Source: Candidatus Cloacimonetes bacterium ADurb.Bin211
Lineage (GTDB): Bacteria > Cloacimonadota > Cloacimonadia > Cloacimonadales > Cloacimonadaceae
Length of the DNA: 33,988 nucleotides
Assembly: GCA_002070045.1 (NCBI GenBank)
Contig: MWCN01000056.1
Coordinates: 1 to 33,988, forward strand
Direction of reading: 5' to 3'
The notes under the pieces were generated by a model. It was not told where the DNA came from, did not search any database, and worked only from the letters and a program-made list of their open reading frames with translations. Shown piece after piece: positions 1 to 7,958 of this stretch (the stretch's first letter is position 1; each line of letters starts with the position of its first letter). The position numbers and the translations under genes are program-made.

Positions 1-13
1 CCGCCATATTGTC

Positions 14-691
14 TTGTGGCTAGATTTTCTTATACCTATTGCTATCCTTGGGGTCGGAACCTGGCTTATTCGTTACTACTTTTGGGACATCAAACTCTCA
101 AGATTGTTCTATCTTGGCTATAATAAATGGTGGGGAATGTATAACCCTTTATGCGATTTTATGTATGACTATGGGACTATTCCCGCTCTGGCTCTTTCTA
201 TTATAGCTCTCGGGATTTTTATAGTTAGTTTCTTCTTTCATAATTTCTATAAGTGGCGTCGCAAATGTCTGTTTTTAATGCTGGTTATGTTATTAGGACC
301 AGGATTAATTGTAAATGGAGTTATGAAAGAATACTGGGGTCGCCCTCGTCCAAGAAATATTAACTTCTTTGGAGGAAAATTCGCTTACGAAAAACCCTTA
401 GAAATAGACCTTTCCAGCCCAGGAAAATCCTTTCCCAGTGGTCATGCTGCAATGGGGTTCTATTTCTTTACTATATATTTTCTCGTCCGTGGAAAAAGAA
501 AAAAATGGACAGCTATTGCCTTTATTTTTGCTCTTCTCTATGGCTTTTTTATGGGTTTTGTACGTATAGCTCAAGGAGGCCATTTCTTATCAGATATATT
601 ATGGTCTGGAGGAATAGTCTATCTTTCTACCGCACTCTGTTATTATTTACTAAAAATAAATTCAGCTTTAGAGTTAACCTCTTCTCAGTAA
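14..691 (+). CDS. PAP2-family membrane phosphatase, probably 5'-truncated
   Basis: Integral-membrane phosphatase of the PAP2 (type 2 phosphatidic acid phosphatase) superfamily. Members remove phosphate from lipid phosphates such as phosphatidic acid or undecaprenyl pyrophosphate at the membrane. The three signature motifs are visible: KEYWGRPRP (about residues 105-113), PSGHA (141-145) and R-x5-GGHFLSD (184-194), which supply the catalytic histidines, arginine and aspartate. Several hydrophobic segments flank them. The frame is open to the left edge of the window; position 14 is only a TTG with no clear ribosome site, so the true start may lie upstream. Substrate cannot be told from sequence. 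The gene stands apart from the rimP operon, separated by about 590 bases. Confidence 0.85.
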   Translation: MWLDFLIPIAILGVGTWLIRYYFWDIKLSRLFYLGYNKWWGMYNPLCDFMYDYGTIPALALSIIALGIFIVSFFFHNFYKWRRKCLFLMLVMLLGPGLIVNGVMKEYWGRPRPRNINFFGGKFAYEKPLEIDLSSPGKSFPSGHAAMGFYFFTIYFLVRGKRKKWTAIAFIFALLYGFFMGFVRIAQGGHFLSDILWSGGIVYLSTALCYYLLKINSALELTSSQ

Positions 692-846
692 TATTGATCT
701 CTTTTTGCGTATAATAAAAAAATTAGTTCTAATACACTGTTTAATACAATAATCTTAAATTATACTCAGGTAAAATGAGATGATTTAAACCCTATTCAGT
801 AGATGTTAAGGTAAAATATAAAGAAGAATTAAGATAAGCATTTAAA

Positions 847-1218
847 TCAAATATCTTCTCCTATCAGGTTTTGAGTGAATTTAACTATCTTTCTAAAATC
901 CCAATCTTTATCAGGGTAAATTCTGACAATTTCTTCAAAAGAGTAATCCAGTTTATATTCTTGAGAAACTTTATAGCAAAAAAATGAGATAACTGCGATA
1001 TCATCATTATTTAAATGATACTCCTTACTAGATGTAAACTATAATTTATATTTCTCCAATCTATTCCAAACTTTAGAGCCTAGTTTAAGACAAGATGACT
1101 CATTATTATCGGTATAAATTTTTACTTGACAGATTAAATCCAGATTAGAATTTGACTTTGCATACTGAAATGAATAAAAACATTTCGGGGAAGTGAGTTT
1201 TTTTGTTAAAAAAGATAG
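847..1218 (-). pseudogene. Decayed remnant of an unidentified gene
   Basis: Reading the minus strand gives a protein-like frame ending at a TGA (847-849). The last 63 codons before it end in ...FTQNLIGEDI. An in-frame TAG (1039-1041) interrupts the frame, and upstream of the TAG the same frame continues for about 59 codons (through KVYI-like and GSKVWNRLEKYKL text) up to another stop at 1219-1221. The composition looks like a soluble protein (Asp/Glu/Lys rich with regular hydrophobics), unlike the other frames here. There is no ATG with a ribosome site at its head. I cannot assign a family. The simplest reading is a gene relic broken by a nonsense mutation and lacking its 5' end; a chance open frame is possible. 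Confidence 0.4.
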
Positions 1219-1242
1219 CTAAGTAAATTAGCTATTTTTTTT
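1215..1242. terminator. AT-rich hairpin with T-tract, possibly bidirectional or an attenuator
   Basis: A perfect 8-base inverted repeat, ATAGCTAA (1215-1222) and TTAGCTAT (1228-1235), encloses a 5-base loop and is followed by a run of Ts (1236-1242). On the opposite strand the same stem is followed by CTTTTTT, so it could end transcription in both directions. It lies about 40 bases before the rimP start and downstream of the only promoter-like sequence I see, so it could also act as a leader attenuator of the nusA operon. The stem has only two G-C pairs and is weak. Confidence 0.45.
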
Positions 1243-1280
1243 AGCACAATACAGAGATAAGGTGAGGAGAAAGATATAAG

Positions 1281-1757
1281 ATGGCATATTATCGGTCACA
1301 AGTAGAGAGTATAGCTCGAAAGCTATGTGCTGAACAGCATCTTGCTCTTTATGATATAGAGGAAAAGATGTCTGCCAAGGGAAGAATTATCACTATTTAT
1401 CTGACTAAAATTGGTGGTGTGACCGTAGATGATTGTGCCTACTTCAGTCGTGCTCTAAGTGATGAACTGGATGAACTGGATATCATACCAGAGCGCTATT
1501 TTCTGGAAGTGTCCTCACCAGGGTTAGAAAGGGTCCTTAAATTGAAGAGCCATTATGCAAGTGCTATCAATGAAAAGGTAGCGGTACAATGGACAGAAGG
1601 CGATGAAAAGCACTCTGCTATGGGAACCTTGATTGAAGTCAATGATGACACTATCACTTTGGATGACCGTGGAAAGGTAGTGGAAATAAACTTCAAGGAT
1701 ATTAATCGTGCAAAAACGGTCTTTCTTGATAAAGAAAGGAGTGAAAAGAAAAGATGA
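1281..1757 (+). CDS. rimP: Ribosome maturation factor RimP
   Basis: RimP binds the 30S subunit and assists its maturation. The 158-residue protein has the two expected parts: an N-terminal alpha/beta domain (residues ~1-80) with the family text around VTVDDCAYFSRALSDELD and the EVSSPGLER motif near residue 80, then an SH3-like C-terminal domain (~85-158). Length matches the family. A GAGGAG ribosome site precedes the ATG by about 11 bases. It is first in the standard rimP-nusA-ylxR-ylxQ-infB-rbfA order; its stop overlaps the nusA start by four bases, so the two are translationally coupled. Identification rests on both sequence and gene order. Confidence 0.95.
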   Translation: MAYYRSQVESIARKLCAEQHLALYDIEEKMSAKGRIITIYLTKIGGVTVDDCAYFSRALSDELDELDIIPERYFLEVSSPGLERVLKLKSHYASAINEKVAVQWTEGDEKHSAMGTLIEVNDDTITLDDRGKVVEINFKDINRAKTVFLDKERSEKKR

Positions 1758-2989
1758 GTACAAATATACTGGACGCTGTCGTCAAACTTGCGGCAATCAA
1801 GCAGTTAGACAAGGAGCTTATCCAGAAAATAATACTGGAATCTATCTATAATATATTAAATAAAAAGCTGGAACCAGAAAATCAGCTGGAACTCATAGTA
1901 GATGAAAATACTAATGCTATAATGGCAAACTTTCTCTGTAAAGTAGTGGAAGTAGAGAAAAATCTGGGAGAGATTTCTCTGGAAGAAGCTAGAAAAATTT
2001 ATGGGAAAGATATAGAATTGGGACAATATGTGCCCAAAACTATGGCAATGTATGAATTTGAACCAAAGCTGATAAAGACTGTACAAAAAGCTATTCAGGA
2101 TAAGATACACCAGCTGGAAGAGGAAAAAGTCCGCAATGATTTTGATAAGCAAAAAAATACTATTGTCAGTGGTAAAATTAAATCTATTGATGATAATGGG
2201 AATTATAGAATTGATATTGGTTATTCTGATGCTATCTTACCAGTAGATGAACAGATAGAAAATGAGTATTACCGTGTGGGCGATAACATAAAAGCCTATG
2301 TGGTAAATATACAGGTGCATAAAAATAATAACGCTATCATTCTTTCTCGGACTAATCCTGAATTTGTGAAAAAGTTATTTGAAACAGAAATACCTGAGAT
2401 CTACGATGGAACAATTAAAATTTTGAAAATCGTTCGGGAACCTGGAGTTAGAACTAAAGTTGAAATAGAATCTACCGATCCGAAACTAGATCCTATAGCT
2501 GCCTGCATCGGGCTTAAGGGTACTCGTATAGATAGTATTCGGAGAGAACTTCATGGAGAACAGATTGATTTGGTTGTTTATGACGAAGACCCTGAAAAAA
2601 TGATAGTTAGAGCTCTCGGCTTAGAAAATGTTAAAAGAGTTATATTGGAACGCAATAAAGCCGCCAGTGTTATTGTGGATGATGCAGATAAGGTTATGGC
2701 TATCGGAAAGGGCGGAAAGAATGTTAAACTTGCAGCTAAATTGACCGGTATGAAGATTGATATTTACACAATGGAAGAATTTGAAGAAAAGATGGCAAAA
2801 GAACGCAGAACTATCAGTCACATTACCGAACTGGATGGTGTAACTCCCAAGATAGCAGAAATACTAAGACATGCAGGATACACTTCAGTACAAGACATTT
2901 ATGCTGCATCTATTGATGAGCTTTGTAATCTTGAAGGTGTGGGTGAAAAAACTGCTCAAAGGCTGAAAGAGGCAGCCAGAGATTTCTAA
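1754..2989 (+). CDS. nusA: Transcription termination/antitermination factor NusA
   Basis: NusA binds RNA polymerase and nascent RNA, modulating pausing, termination and antitermination. The 411 residues show an N-terminal polymerase-binding domain (~1-125), an S1 domain (~133-200, starting near VSGKIKSIDDNGNYRIDIG), and two KH domains (~205-345; note ACIGLKGTRIDSIRREL and AIGKGGKNVKLAAKL, which carry the GxxG loops). A C-terminal helix-hairpin-helix segment (~358-411, with NLEGVGEKTAQRL) takes the place of the acidic repeats found in enterobacteria. It overlaps rimP by four bases and its TAA shares one base with the ylxR ATG. NusA of many bacteria autoregulates this operon; the hairpin at 1215-1242 could be where that acts, which is inference. 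Confidence 0.96.
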   Translation: MSTNILDAVVKLAAIKQLDKELIQKIILESIYNILNKKLEPENQLELIVDENTNAIMANFLCKVVEVEKNLGEISLEEARKIYGKDIELGQYVPKTMAMYEFEPKLIKTVQKAIQDKIHQLEEEKVRNDFDKQKNTIVSGKIKSIDDNGNYRIDIGYSDAILPVDEQIENEYYRVGDNIKAYVVNIQVHKNNNAIILSRTNPEFVKKLFETEIPEIYDGTIKILKIVREPGVRTKVEIESTDPKLDPIAACIGLKGTRIDSIRRELHGEQIDLVVYDEDPEKMIVRALGLENVKRVILERNKAASVIVDDADKVMAIGKGGKNVKLAAKLTGMKIDIYTMEEFEEKMAKERRTISHITELDGVTPKIAEILRHAGYTSVQDIYAASIDELCNLEGVGEKTAQRLKEAARDF

Positions 2990-3288
2990 TGCCAAATAAA
3001 CATAGTAAAGTTCTGCATATGCCCCAGAGAACTTGTGCTGTTTGTAAGTCTAAAAAAGACCTGGATAAACTCTATGCCTTCATTATTATTCCTGAAGGAA
3101 TTATTATAGACCCCAGAAGAAGATTACAACGACGCAGACATTATGTATGTAACGATATTAATTGTCTTTCCAATTTAGAGGAATGGGAAAAGCGTTATTT
3201 TAAAAAACATTATGGTATCAATAAAAGTTGGTCAGAACTGGACCTGCAGAGTATAAATTCAGTTCAAGGAGTAAACAATGGGCAGTGA
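2989..3288 (+). CDS. ylxR: YlxR/RnpM-family RNA-binding protein
   Basis: Small basic protein of the DUF448 family, encoded between nusA and ylxQ in many bacteria; the Bacillus member binds RNase P RNA (RnpM). The 99 residues contain the family's CAVCKSKKDLDKLY start (Cys16, Cys19), an IIIDPRRR segment and a second Cys pair region (HYVCNDINC). The normally conserved GRGAY motif reads RRRHY here, so the family hallmark has been altered. The ATG overlaps the nusA stop by one base, and the 3' end overlaps ylxQ by 11 bases. Position in the operon makes the assignment secure; whether RNA binding is retained is open. Confidence 0.85.
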   Translation: MPNKHSKVLHMPQRTCAVCKSKKDLDKLYAFIIIPEGIIIDPRRRLQRRRHYVCNDINCLSNLEEWEKRYFKKHYGINKSWSELDLQSINSVQGVNNGQ

Positions 3289-3601
3289 AGAAAAATATTC
3301 TCACATTATTAACTTAATGCAGTTTGCTCGCAAAGCAGGAAAGATGGTTTCTGGCACGGATGCCTGTCTTCGGGATTTACGAAATAATAACCTAAAACTT
3401 ATTATTATTGCCGAAGACACATCTCTAAAAACAGTTAAAAGGATAACTGATGCAAGAAATATTCTGGAAAGTGCAGTTCCCATTATTCGCTGGGGCACAC
3501 AAAAAGAACTCAGTTCTGCTTTAGGACTACCTATTTCCGGAATATTTGGAATTAAAGACGGTCAATTTGCCGCCAAAGTATTGGAATATTATTCCAATTA
3601 A
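3278..3601 (+). CDS. ylxQ: YlxQ-like ribosomal protein of the L7Ae/L30e family
   Basis: Small RNA-binding protein of the L7Ae/L30e/Gadd45 fold, found between ylxR and infB and thought to bind kink-turn RNA. The 107 residues show the typical opening INLMQFARKAGKMVSGTDAC, then the core strand LIIIAEDTSLKTVKRI and a C-terminal segment ISGIFGIKDGQFA. Length is normal for the family. A TTCAAGGAG ribosome site sits inside the ylxR coding end, consistent with coupled translation. The specific RNA partner cannot be read from sequence. Confidence 0.85.
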   Translation: MGSEEKYSHIINLMQFARKAGKMVSGTDACLRDLRNNNLKLIIIAEDTSLKTVKRITDARNILESAVPIIRWGTQKELSSALGLPISGIFGIKDGQFAAKVLEYYSN

Positions 3602-3616
3602 ATTTAGAGGAAAAAA

Positions 3617-6352
3617 GTGCAAATAAGAGTACATGAATTAGCTAAAGAACTTAAAATAAGCAATATGGCTTTGAGGAAACACCTCAATGATATGGGGGTT
3701 ACGGTTAAAAGTCATATGAGTCTTATTGATGAAGAAATTGCCGATAAAATTCGGAAAAAATATTATGAGCAAGTAGACGCTGAAAAAAGAGCTGAAAAAG
3801 ATAGAAAACGCTTACAGGAAATGAGACAGGCAGCAAAGGCTACTAAAGCTGAAAAAGAAACTCTTGAAATACATAGAGAAAGTCAAGCTGATAAAGCTAC
3901 TAAATCTGCTACTAAAGAAGCTGTTAAAACGGCGAAAACTCAACCTGTCCGTGAAGAAAAAGTGAAAAAAACTGAGACTCCTGAAGCAGTTGCTACTACA
4001 ACTGAAGCAACTCCATTTCCTGAACCTAAACAGACTGAACCAATAGAGCCAGCCCCTTCACAGTCAAAACCTGAGGAAGTGCTACCCAAAGGAAAGCCGC
4101 CTACTCGTATTATTGTTCCACATCAACAAGCTACACCGGTGATTAGCAAAGGGAAGAAAACACCTCCTAGGCCCAAACCTGAATCCATAGCCAAGGAGCG
4201 GAAAACCACTCCACCTACAAAATCTAAAAGGGAAGAAAGAAGAAAGGAAGAACCACGGAAAAAACCTTCCGTTACAGCCACCCATTTACCCATTGAAGCA
4301 GTTGAAACAGAAAAAAAACCAGAAATTAAAAAATTTGGTAAAAGTCGCATTGACCACGAAGAATTAGGTGAAAAAAGTAAACATAAACGAGCTATCGTTA
4401 GCTCAGTTAAGCAAAGCAAACAAAAGGAAGAGTTTCCCGTTGATGTGGATGAAGCTGAGATTTCACGCAATATAAAGAAAATACTCCAAAAAACCAGAAA
4501 AAAGAAATATCATAAAGAAGCCCAGGTAACCAGTGAAAACACCGAAAATAAGGTTATCATTAGAGAATTTACTTCTGTTAGTGAGCTGGCAAAGATTCTT
4601 AATGTCCCTCCAACTGATATAATTTCCAAATTCTTTGCTATGGGTCAGCTGGTCACAATGAATCAGAGATTAGACCGCGATTCTCTGGAAATGATTTGCG
4701 ATGAATTTAATGTGGACTTCCAGTTTGAGGATGAATATGGAGTTGATATCCTGGATAAAGAAAAGGAACTCTATACTGATGCAGAATATGAACCTCGTCC
4801 TCCAGTTGTTACTATTATGGGTCATGTAGACCACGGTAAAACCTCCATTCTGGATTATATACGCAATACCAATGTAGTAGCAGGTGAAGCAGGTGGTATC
4901 ACTCAACATATTGGAGCTTATCAGATTGAGATTAATAAAAATAAAATTACTTTCCTTGATACTCCGGGACATGAAGCTTTTACGGCAATGCGAGCTCGGG
5001 GTGCCAATGTTACCGATATAGCGGTCATTGTAGTTGCCGCTAATGAAGGGATGAAACCTCAGACTAAAGAAGCTATTGATCATGCTAAAGCGGCAGGCGT
5101 TCCTATTATTGTAGCTATCAATAAAGTAGATTTACCTGATGCTAATGTGAATAGAGTCATTGCTCAACTTCTGGATTATGGCGTGATGCTGGAACAATAT
5201 GGTGGAGATGTGCCCTGGTGTACTACCTCTGTAGTAACTGGAGAAGGCATCCTGAATCTCATAGAGTTGATTCTTATAATGGCAGAAATGATGGAACTCA
5301 AAGCCAGAAAAAAAGTGCCCGGAACCGGTGTAGTTCTGGAAGCTGAAAAAGACCCTCGTATGGGCTCTATAGCTACTGTTCTGGTGCAAGAAGGAACAAT
5401 TAAGAAAGGAGATATTGTCGTTTGTGGTGCCACTCATGGGAGAATCCGTAGAATAGAAAATGAGAGAGGTCAGGAAATTAAACAACTCTATCCTTCTGAT
5501 GTGGGTCGTATCTTTGGATTGAATGAAATACCCAAAGCAGGAGACCTGGTTAATCAGGTTGATTCTGAAAAAACGGCTCGTGCTATTAGCACAGAAAGAA
5601 ATCAAATCAGATTGGAACGGGAAAAATACCAAAATAAAGCCTCACTACAGAACATTTTTGAACGTATTAAGGATGAACAAAAAGCAGGAGAAGTTCACGC
5701 AATAATGGGACCAAATGGTTCTGGAAAAAGTACACTTTCGGCTGTAATTGCTGGAAACGAAACGTATGATGTTACTGATGGTTCAGTAGAAGCACTGGCA
5801 GATTCCTTTGCCAAAATTTCTCATCCTCAGGTGATCCTCAATATTATCCATAAAAGTGTTGGTGGTATCAATGAAGCTGATGTAAGTTTAGCTGCTGCTT
5901 CTGATGCTGTTATCATCGGTTTTAGAGTTAGAGCCAACCAACAAGCTAAAAAGATGGCAGAAGAAGAAAAAGTTGATATCCGGCTTTATCAAGTGATTTA
6001 TGATGCTATAGAAGATGTGGAAGCCTCTTTAGAGGGAATGTTACAACCCGAGTATAAAGAACAGATTATTGGAACAGCAACGGTTCGTCAGGTGTTCAAA
6101 ATTAAAAAAGTTGGTACCGTGGCAGGTTGTCAGATTGATAGCGGTTATGTCAGGAAAGGTTGTAAGGTTAGAGTCTATAGAAATGATGTGATGATTGCAG
6201 AAGATGACCTTGCTACCTTGAAACATTATGCTGAGGATGTGGAAGAAGTTAGAGCTGGAAGTGAATGTGGCATAACCTTAGAGAATTTTTCAGACATCAA
6301 AGAAGGCGATGTTCTTGAGTTTTATATCCTGGAAGAAAGTTCCAAAAAATAA
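3617..6352 (+). CDS. infB: Translation initiation factor IF2 with an inserted SufC-like P-loop segment
   Basis: GTPase that delivers initiator tRNA to the 30S subunit and promotes subunit joining. GTG start with an AGAGG site. Order: first IF2_N helix domain (1-50); a long Lys/Glu/Pro-rich linker (~55-310); second IF2_N (~315-370); G domain with GHVDHGKT (402-409), [12 protein letters not shown] and a TSVVTGEG G5-like loop; domain II (~570-680); C1 (~681-790); and the tRNA-binding C2 domain to residue 911. The odd part is residues 689-725. Where other IF2s read GEV(H)-x-LKADVQGSVEAL, this one reads [18 protein letters not shown], then a helix-like stretch, [11 protein letters not shown], and normal IF2 sequence again. 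That block is the start of the SufC ATPase, including an intact Walker A motif, in frame and without a stop. All G-domain motifs are intact, so the protein is probably still the cell's IF2. Confidence 0.96.
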   Translation: MQIRVHELAKELKISNMALRKHLNDMGVTVKSHMSLIDEEIADKIRKKYYEQVDAEKRAEKDRKRLQEMRQAAKATKAEKETLEIHRESQADKATKSATKEAVKTAKTQPVREEKVKKTETPEAVATTTEATPFPEPKQTEPIEPAPSQSKPEEVLPKGKPPTRIIVPHQQATPVISKGKKTPPRPKPESIAKERKTTPPTKSKREERRKEEPRKKPSVTATHLPIEAVETEKKPEIKKFGKSRIDHEELGEKSKHKRAIVSSVKQSKQKEEFPVDVDEAEISRNIKKILQKTRKKKYHKEAQVTSENTENKVIIREFTSVSELAKILNVPPTDIISKFFAMGQLVTMNQRLDRDSLEMICDEFNVDFQFEDEYGVDILDKEKELYTDAEYEPRPPVVTIMGHVDHGKTSILDYIRNTNVVAGEAGGITQHIGAYQIEINKNKITFLDTPGHEAFTAMRARGANVTDIAVIVVAANEGMKPQTKEAIDHAKAAGVPIIVAINKVDLPDANVNRVIAQLLDYGVMLEQYGGDVPWCTTSVVTGEGILNLIELILIMAEMMELKARKKVPGTGVVLEAEKDPRMGSIATVLVQEGTIKKGDIVVCGATHGRIRRIENERGQEIKQLYPSDVGRIFGLNEIPKAGDLVNQVDSEKTARAISTERNQIRLEREKYQNKASLQNIFERIKDEQKAGEVHAIMGPNGSGKSTLSAVIAGNETYDVTDGSVEALADSFAKISHPQVILNIIHKSVGGINEADVSLAAASDAVIIGFRVRANQQAKKMAEEEKVDIRLYQVIYDAIEDVEASLEGMLQPEYKEQIIGTATVRQVFKIKKVGTVAGCQIDSGYVRKGCKVRVYRNDVMIAEDDLATLKHYAEDVEEVRAGSECGITLENFSDIKEGDVLEFYILEESSKK
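5681..5791 (+). other. SufC-like Walker A segment embedded in infB
   Basis: Codons 689-725 of infB encode [27 protein letters not shown] and YDVTDGSVE. In SufC (for example the E. coli protein) the same succession of [18 protein letters not shown], an LAGRE-like step and Y-E-V-T-x-G-x-VE forms strand 1, the P-loop, helix 1 and strand 2. Typical IF2 has about a dozen residues between GEV and GSVEAL; here there are about 27. Both edges fall on strings common to the two families. Q-loop, ABC signature and Walker B are absent, so this is not a whole ATPase domain. Confidence 0.85.
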
Positions 6353-6355
6353 ACT

Positions 6356-6859
6356 ATGAAATCTTACAGAATTCCCCGGCTTCAAGAAGAGTTGCGTAAA
6401 ATTATGAATATAACTTTAACCACCAAGATTCACGACCCCCTTTTAGCCTGGGTAACTATTACTGATGTGGTGCTTTCTCGGGATTTAAAGTATGCCAAAC
6501 TATACTTTTCACATTACAATAACCCCGCTTCCCATGAAAGTATCAGGGAGCGTCTAATAAAAACCTCTGGTTATTTAAAAAAACAAATTGCAGGAGCACA
6601 TATAATGAGAACTATACCCGAACTATCTTTCTATTACGATGACACAGAAGACCGGGCAGCTCGTGTTGAAACCTTACTCTCATGCCTCCTTAAAGATAAG
6701 TATGATGATGAAGAGGACTATGATGAGTTGGATGAAGATTTTGACTGGGATGAGGACTATGAGGATGAAGATGACGACCTCTTTGACCTTGATGAAGATG
6801 ACGATGATATTTTTGATGACATAATTGATATTGATGAAGAGGAAGAGAAAAACAAATAG
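6356..6859 (+). CDS. rbfA: Ribosome-binding factor A with an acidic C-terminal tail
   Basis: RbfA binds the 30S neck near helix 1 of 16S rRNA and supports late maturation and cold growth. Residues 1-115 form the usual KH-like domain (RIPRLQEELRKIMNITL, DVVLSRDLKYAKLYFS, RTIPELSFYYDDT). After the domain the protein continues for about 50 residues, of which 35 of the 48 from 117 to 164 are Asp or Glu. E. coli RbfA is about 133 residues and has no tail this acidic. The ATG follows the infB stop by three bases, as in the conserved operon. The corresponding DNA (6704-6847) is a low-complexity GAT/GAA run. The tail could compete with RNA or bind basic ribosomal proteins; that is inference. Confidence 0.93.
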   Translation: MKSYRIPRLQEELRKIMNITLTTKIHDPLLAWVTITDVVLSRDLKYAKLYFSHYNNPASHESIRERLIKTSGYLKKQIAGAHIMRTIPELSFYYDDTEDRAARVETLLSCLLKDKYDDEEDYDELDEDFDWDEDYEDEDDDLFDLDEDDDDIFDDIIDIDEEEEKNK

Positions 6860-6944
6860 GTTTAATCCATAGATTAACTCTGATTCACCTTAGTTTCCAA
6901 GTATATTAGCACTAAATTAGGCTAAAGGAGGGTTATTATATTCA

Positions 6945-7958
6945 ATGCAAAAACTAAAAAATATTCAAGAACTAAAAGAAATACTTAATAGGTTTGTAAG
7001 TTCTTCCAAATCTGTCGCTATTATGACACATACAGAACCAGATGGTGATGGATTCTGTGCAAGTTTAGCTTTACACCGATTATTGAGGCATCAGGGAATT
7101 GATAGTGAAATTATAATTGATGCTGATAGTCAGCTGGAACGCTTTAAATTCTTAATGAATGGAACAAAACTGAGTATATTTGAAAGTGGCAATTACTATG
7201 AAACTCTCATAGTTCTGGATTGCAATAGCTACACCCTTTTAGGTGATAGAAGTGAATTGTTAATGACAGCTCGTAAAAGATTAGTAATTGACCATCATAT
7301 CCCTTCTGATAAAGAATTAGATAGCGATTATACTTTTGTGGATATCTCCGAAGTTTGTACAGGCTCTATTATTTATAAAATGTTTAAATCTGAAATTGAT
7401 AATCTGCCACCAACAGAACAAAGAGTTATAGCTAATAACTTGTATATCACTCTTATAAATGACACCAATAACTTTACCAATTCAAATACTGATGCGAAAT
7501 CTTTAAGTCTTGCCGCCGAATTGGTTGCCTTCGGTATAGTTCCTTCCGAATTATATAAAGCCTTTTTCCTTAATAATACTACCAGTCAGATGAAATATCT
7601 GGGAGAAGTGCTTGCAGGGATGGAACTCTATAATGATGGTCAGATTTTATTTTTATATTCTTCTCTGGATATGCAAAAGCGTAATCACTTAGCTACTAAT
7701 GCTATTAGCATACCCCGTTTTGTTCAGGGAATTAAGGGTGTGGATGTAATTGCCTTTCTTCGTCAGGATGATAAGGAATCCTACAATCTCAGTCTCCGTT
7801 CAGATACTGTAGATGTTAATGCCATAGCTGTTTCTTATGGAGGTGGTGGTCACAGAAAAGCTTCCGGGGCTATCCTTTATGGGGAGCTGGATGAATTAAA
7901 ATTTGATCTGATATCAAAACTGAAACAAGCTCTTACCCAATCCCGCAATAATGTCTGA
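6945..7958 (+). CDS. nrnA: DHH/DHHA1 phosphoesterase, NrnA-like
   Basis: Bifunctional oligoribonuclease / PAP-phosphatase family: NrnA trims RNA dimers to tetramers and can dephosphorylate pAp. The 337 residues carry the DHH domain motifs HTEPDGDGF (near residue 27), VLDCNSY (~87-95) and VIDHH (114-118), which bind Mn2+, then the DHHA1 substrate-binding domain ending in GGGGHRKASGA near residue 300. A strong AAGGAGGG site (6925-6932) lies upstream, about 12 bases from the ATG. An 85-base gap separates it from rbfA. It overlaps truB by eight bases. The rbfA-nrnA-truB-ribF order is common across bacteria and supports the call. Confidence 0.9.
   Translation: MQKLKNIQELKEILNRFVSSSKSVAIMTHTEPDGDGFCASLALHRLLRHQGIDSEIIIDADSQLERFKFLMNGTKLSIFESGNYYETLIVLDCNSYTLLGDRSELLMTARKRLVIDHHIPSDKELDSDYTFVDISEVCTGSIIYKMFKSEIDNLPPTEQRVIANNLYITLINDTNNFTNSNTDAKSLSLAAELVAFGIVPSELYKAFFLNNTTSQMKYLGEVLAGMELYNDGQILFLYSSLDMQKRNHLATNAISIPRFVQGIKGVDVIAFLRQDDKESYNLSLRSDTVDVNAIAVSYGGGGHRKASGAILYGELDELKFDLISKLKQALTQSRNNV

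Larger units (their letters stand above)
692..1280. other. 589-base intergenic region upstream of rimP
   Basis: AT-rich stretch without an intact gene. It holds the minus-strand gene relic (847-1218) and a terminator-like hairpin (1215-1242). A weak plus-strand promoter candidate, TTGACT (1152-1157) with a 17-base gap to TAAAAA (1175-1180), could drive the rimP-nusA-infB operon, but its -10 match is poor. A GAGGAG ribosome site lies at 1264-1269, just before rimP. I see nothing else. Confidence 0.5.

Noticed and set aside
4123-4470. 115-codon minus-strand open frame
   Set aside because: Antisense to the Lys/Glu/Pro-rich linker of IF2; its Phe/Ser/Leu-rich content is what that linker gives when read backwards.
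5132-5632. 166-codon minus-strand open frame opposite infB
   Set aside because: Lies wholly antisense to the conserved IF2 G domain and domain II; no ribosome site and no recognisable motif. It is a shadow of infB codon use.
5681-5791. Separate ABC ATPase gene or pseudogene inside infB
   Set aside because: Only the Walker A region of SufC is present; no Q-loop, signature or Walker B follows, and the IF2 frame is uninterrupted.
6639-6824. Plus-strand frame rich in Met and Thr overlapping rbfA
   Set aside because: Produced by reading the GAT/GAA low-complexity tail of rbfA in another frame.
6868-6878. CCATAGATTAA shared between the rbfA-nrnA gap and the gyrB upstream gap
   Set aside because: An 11-base AT-rich match is expected by chance many times in 34 kb.
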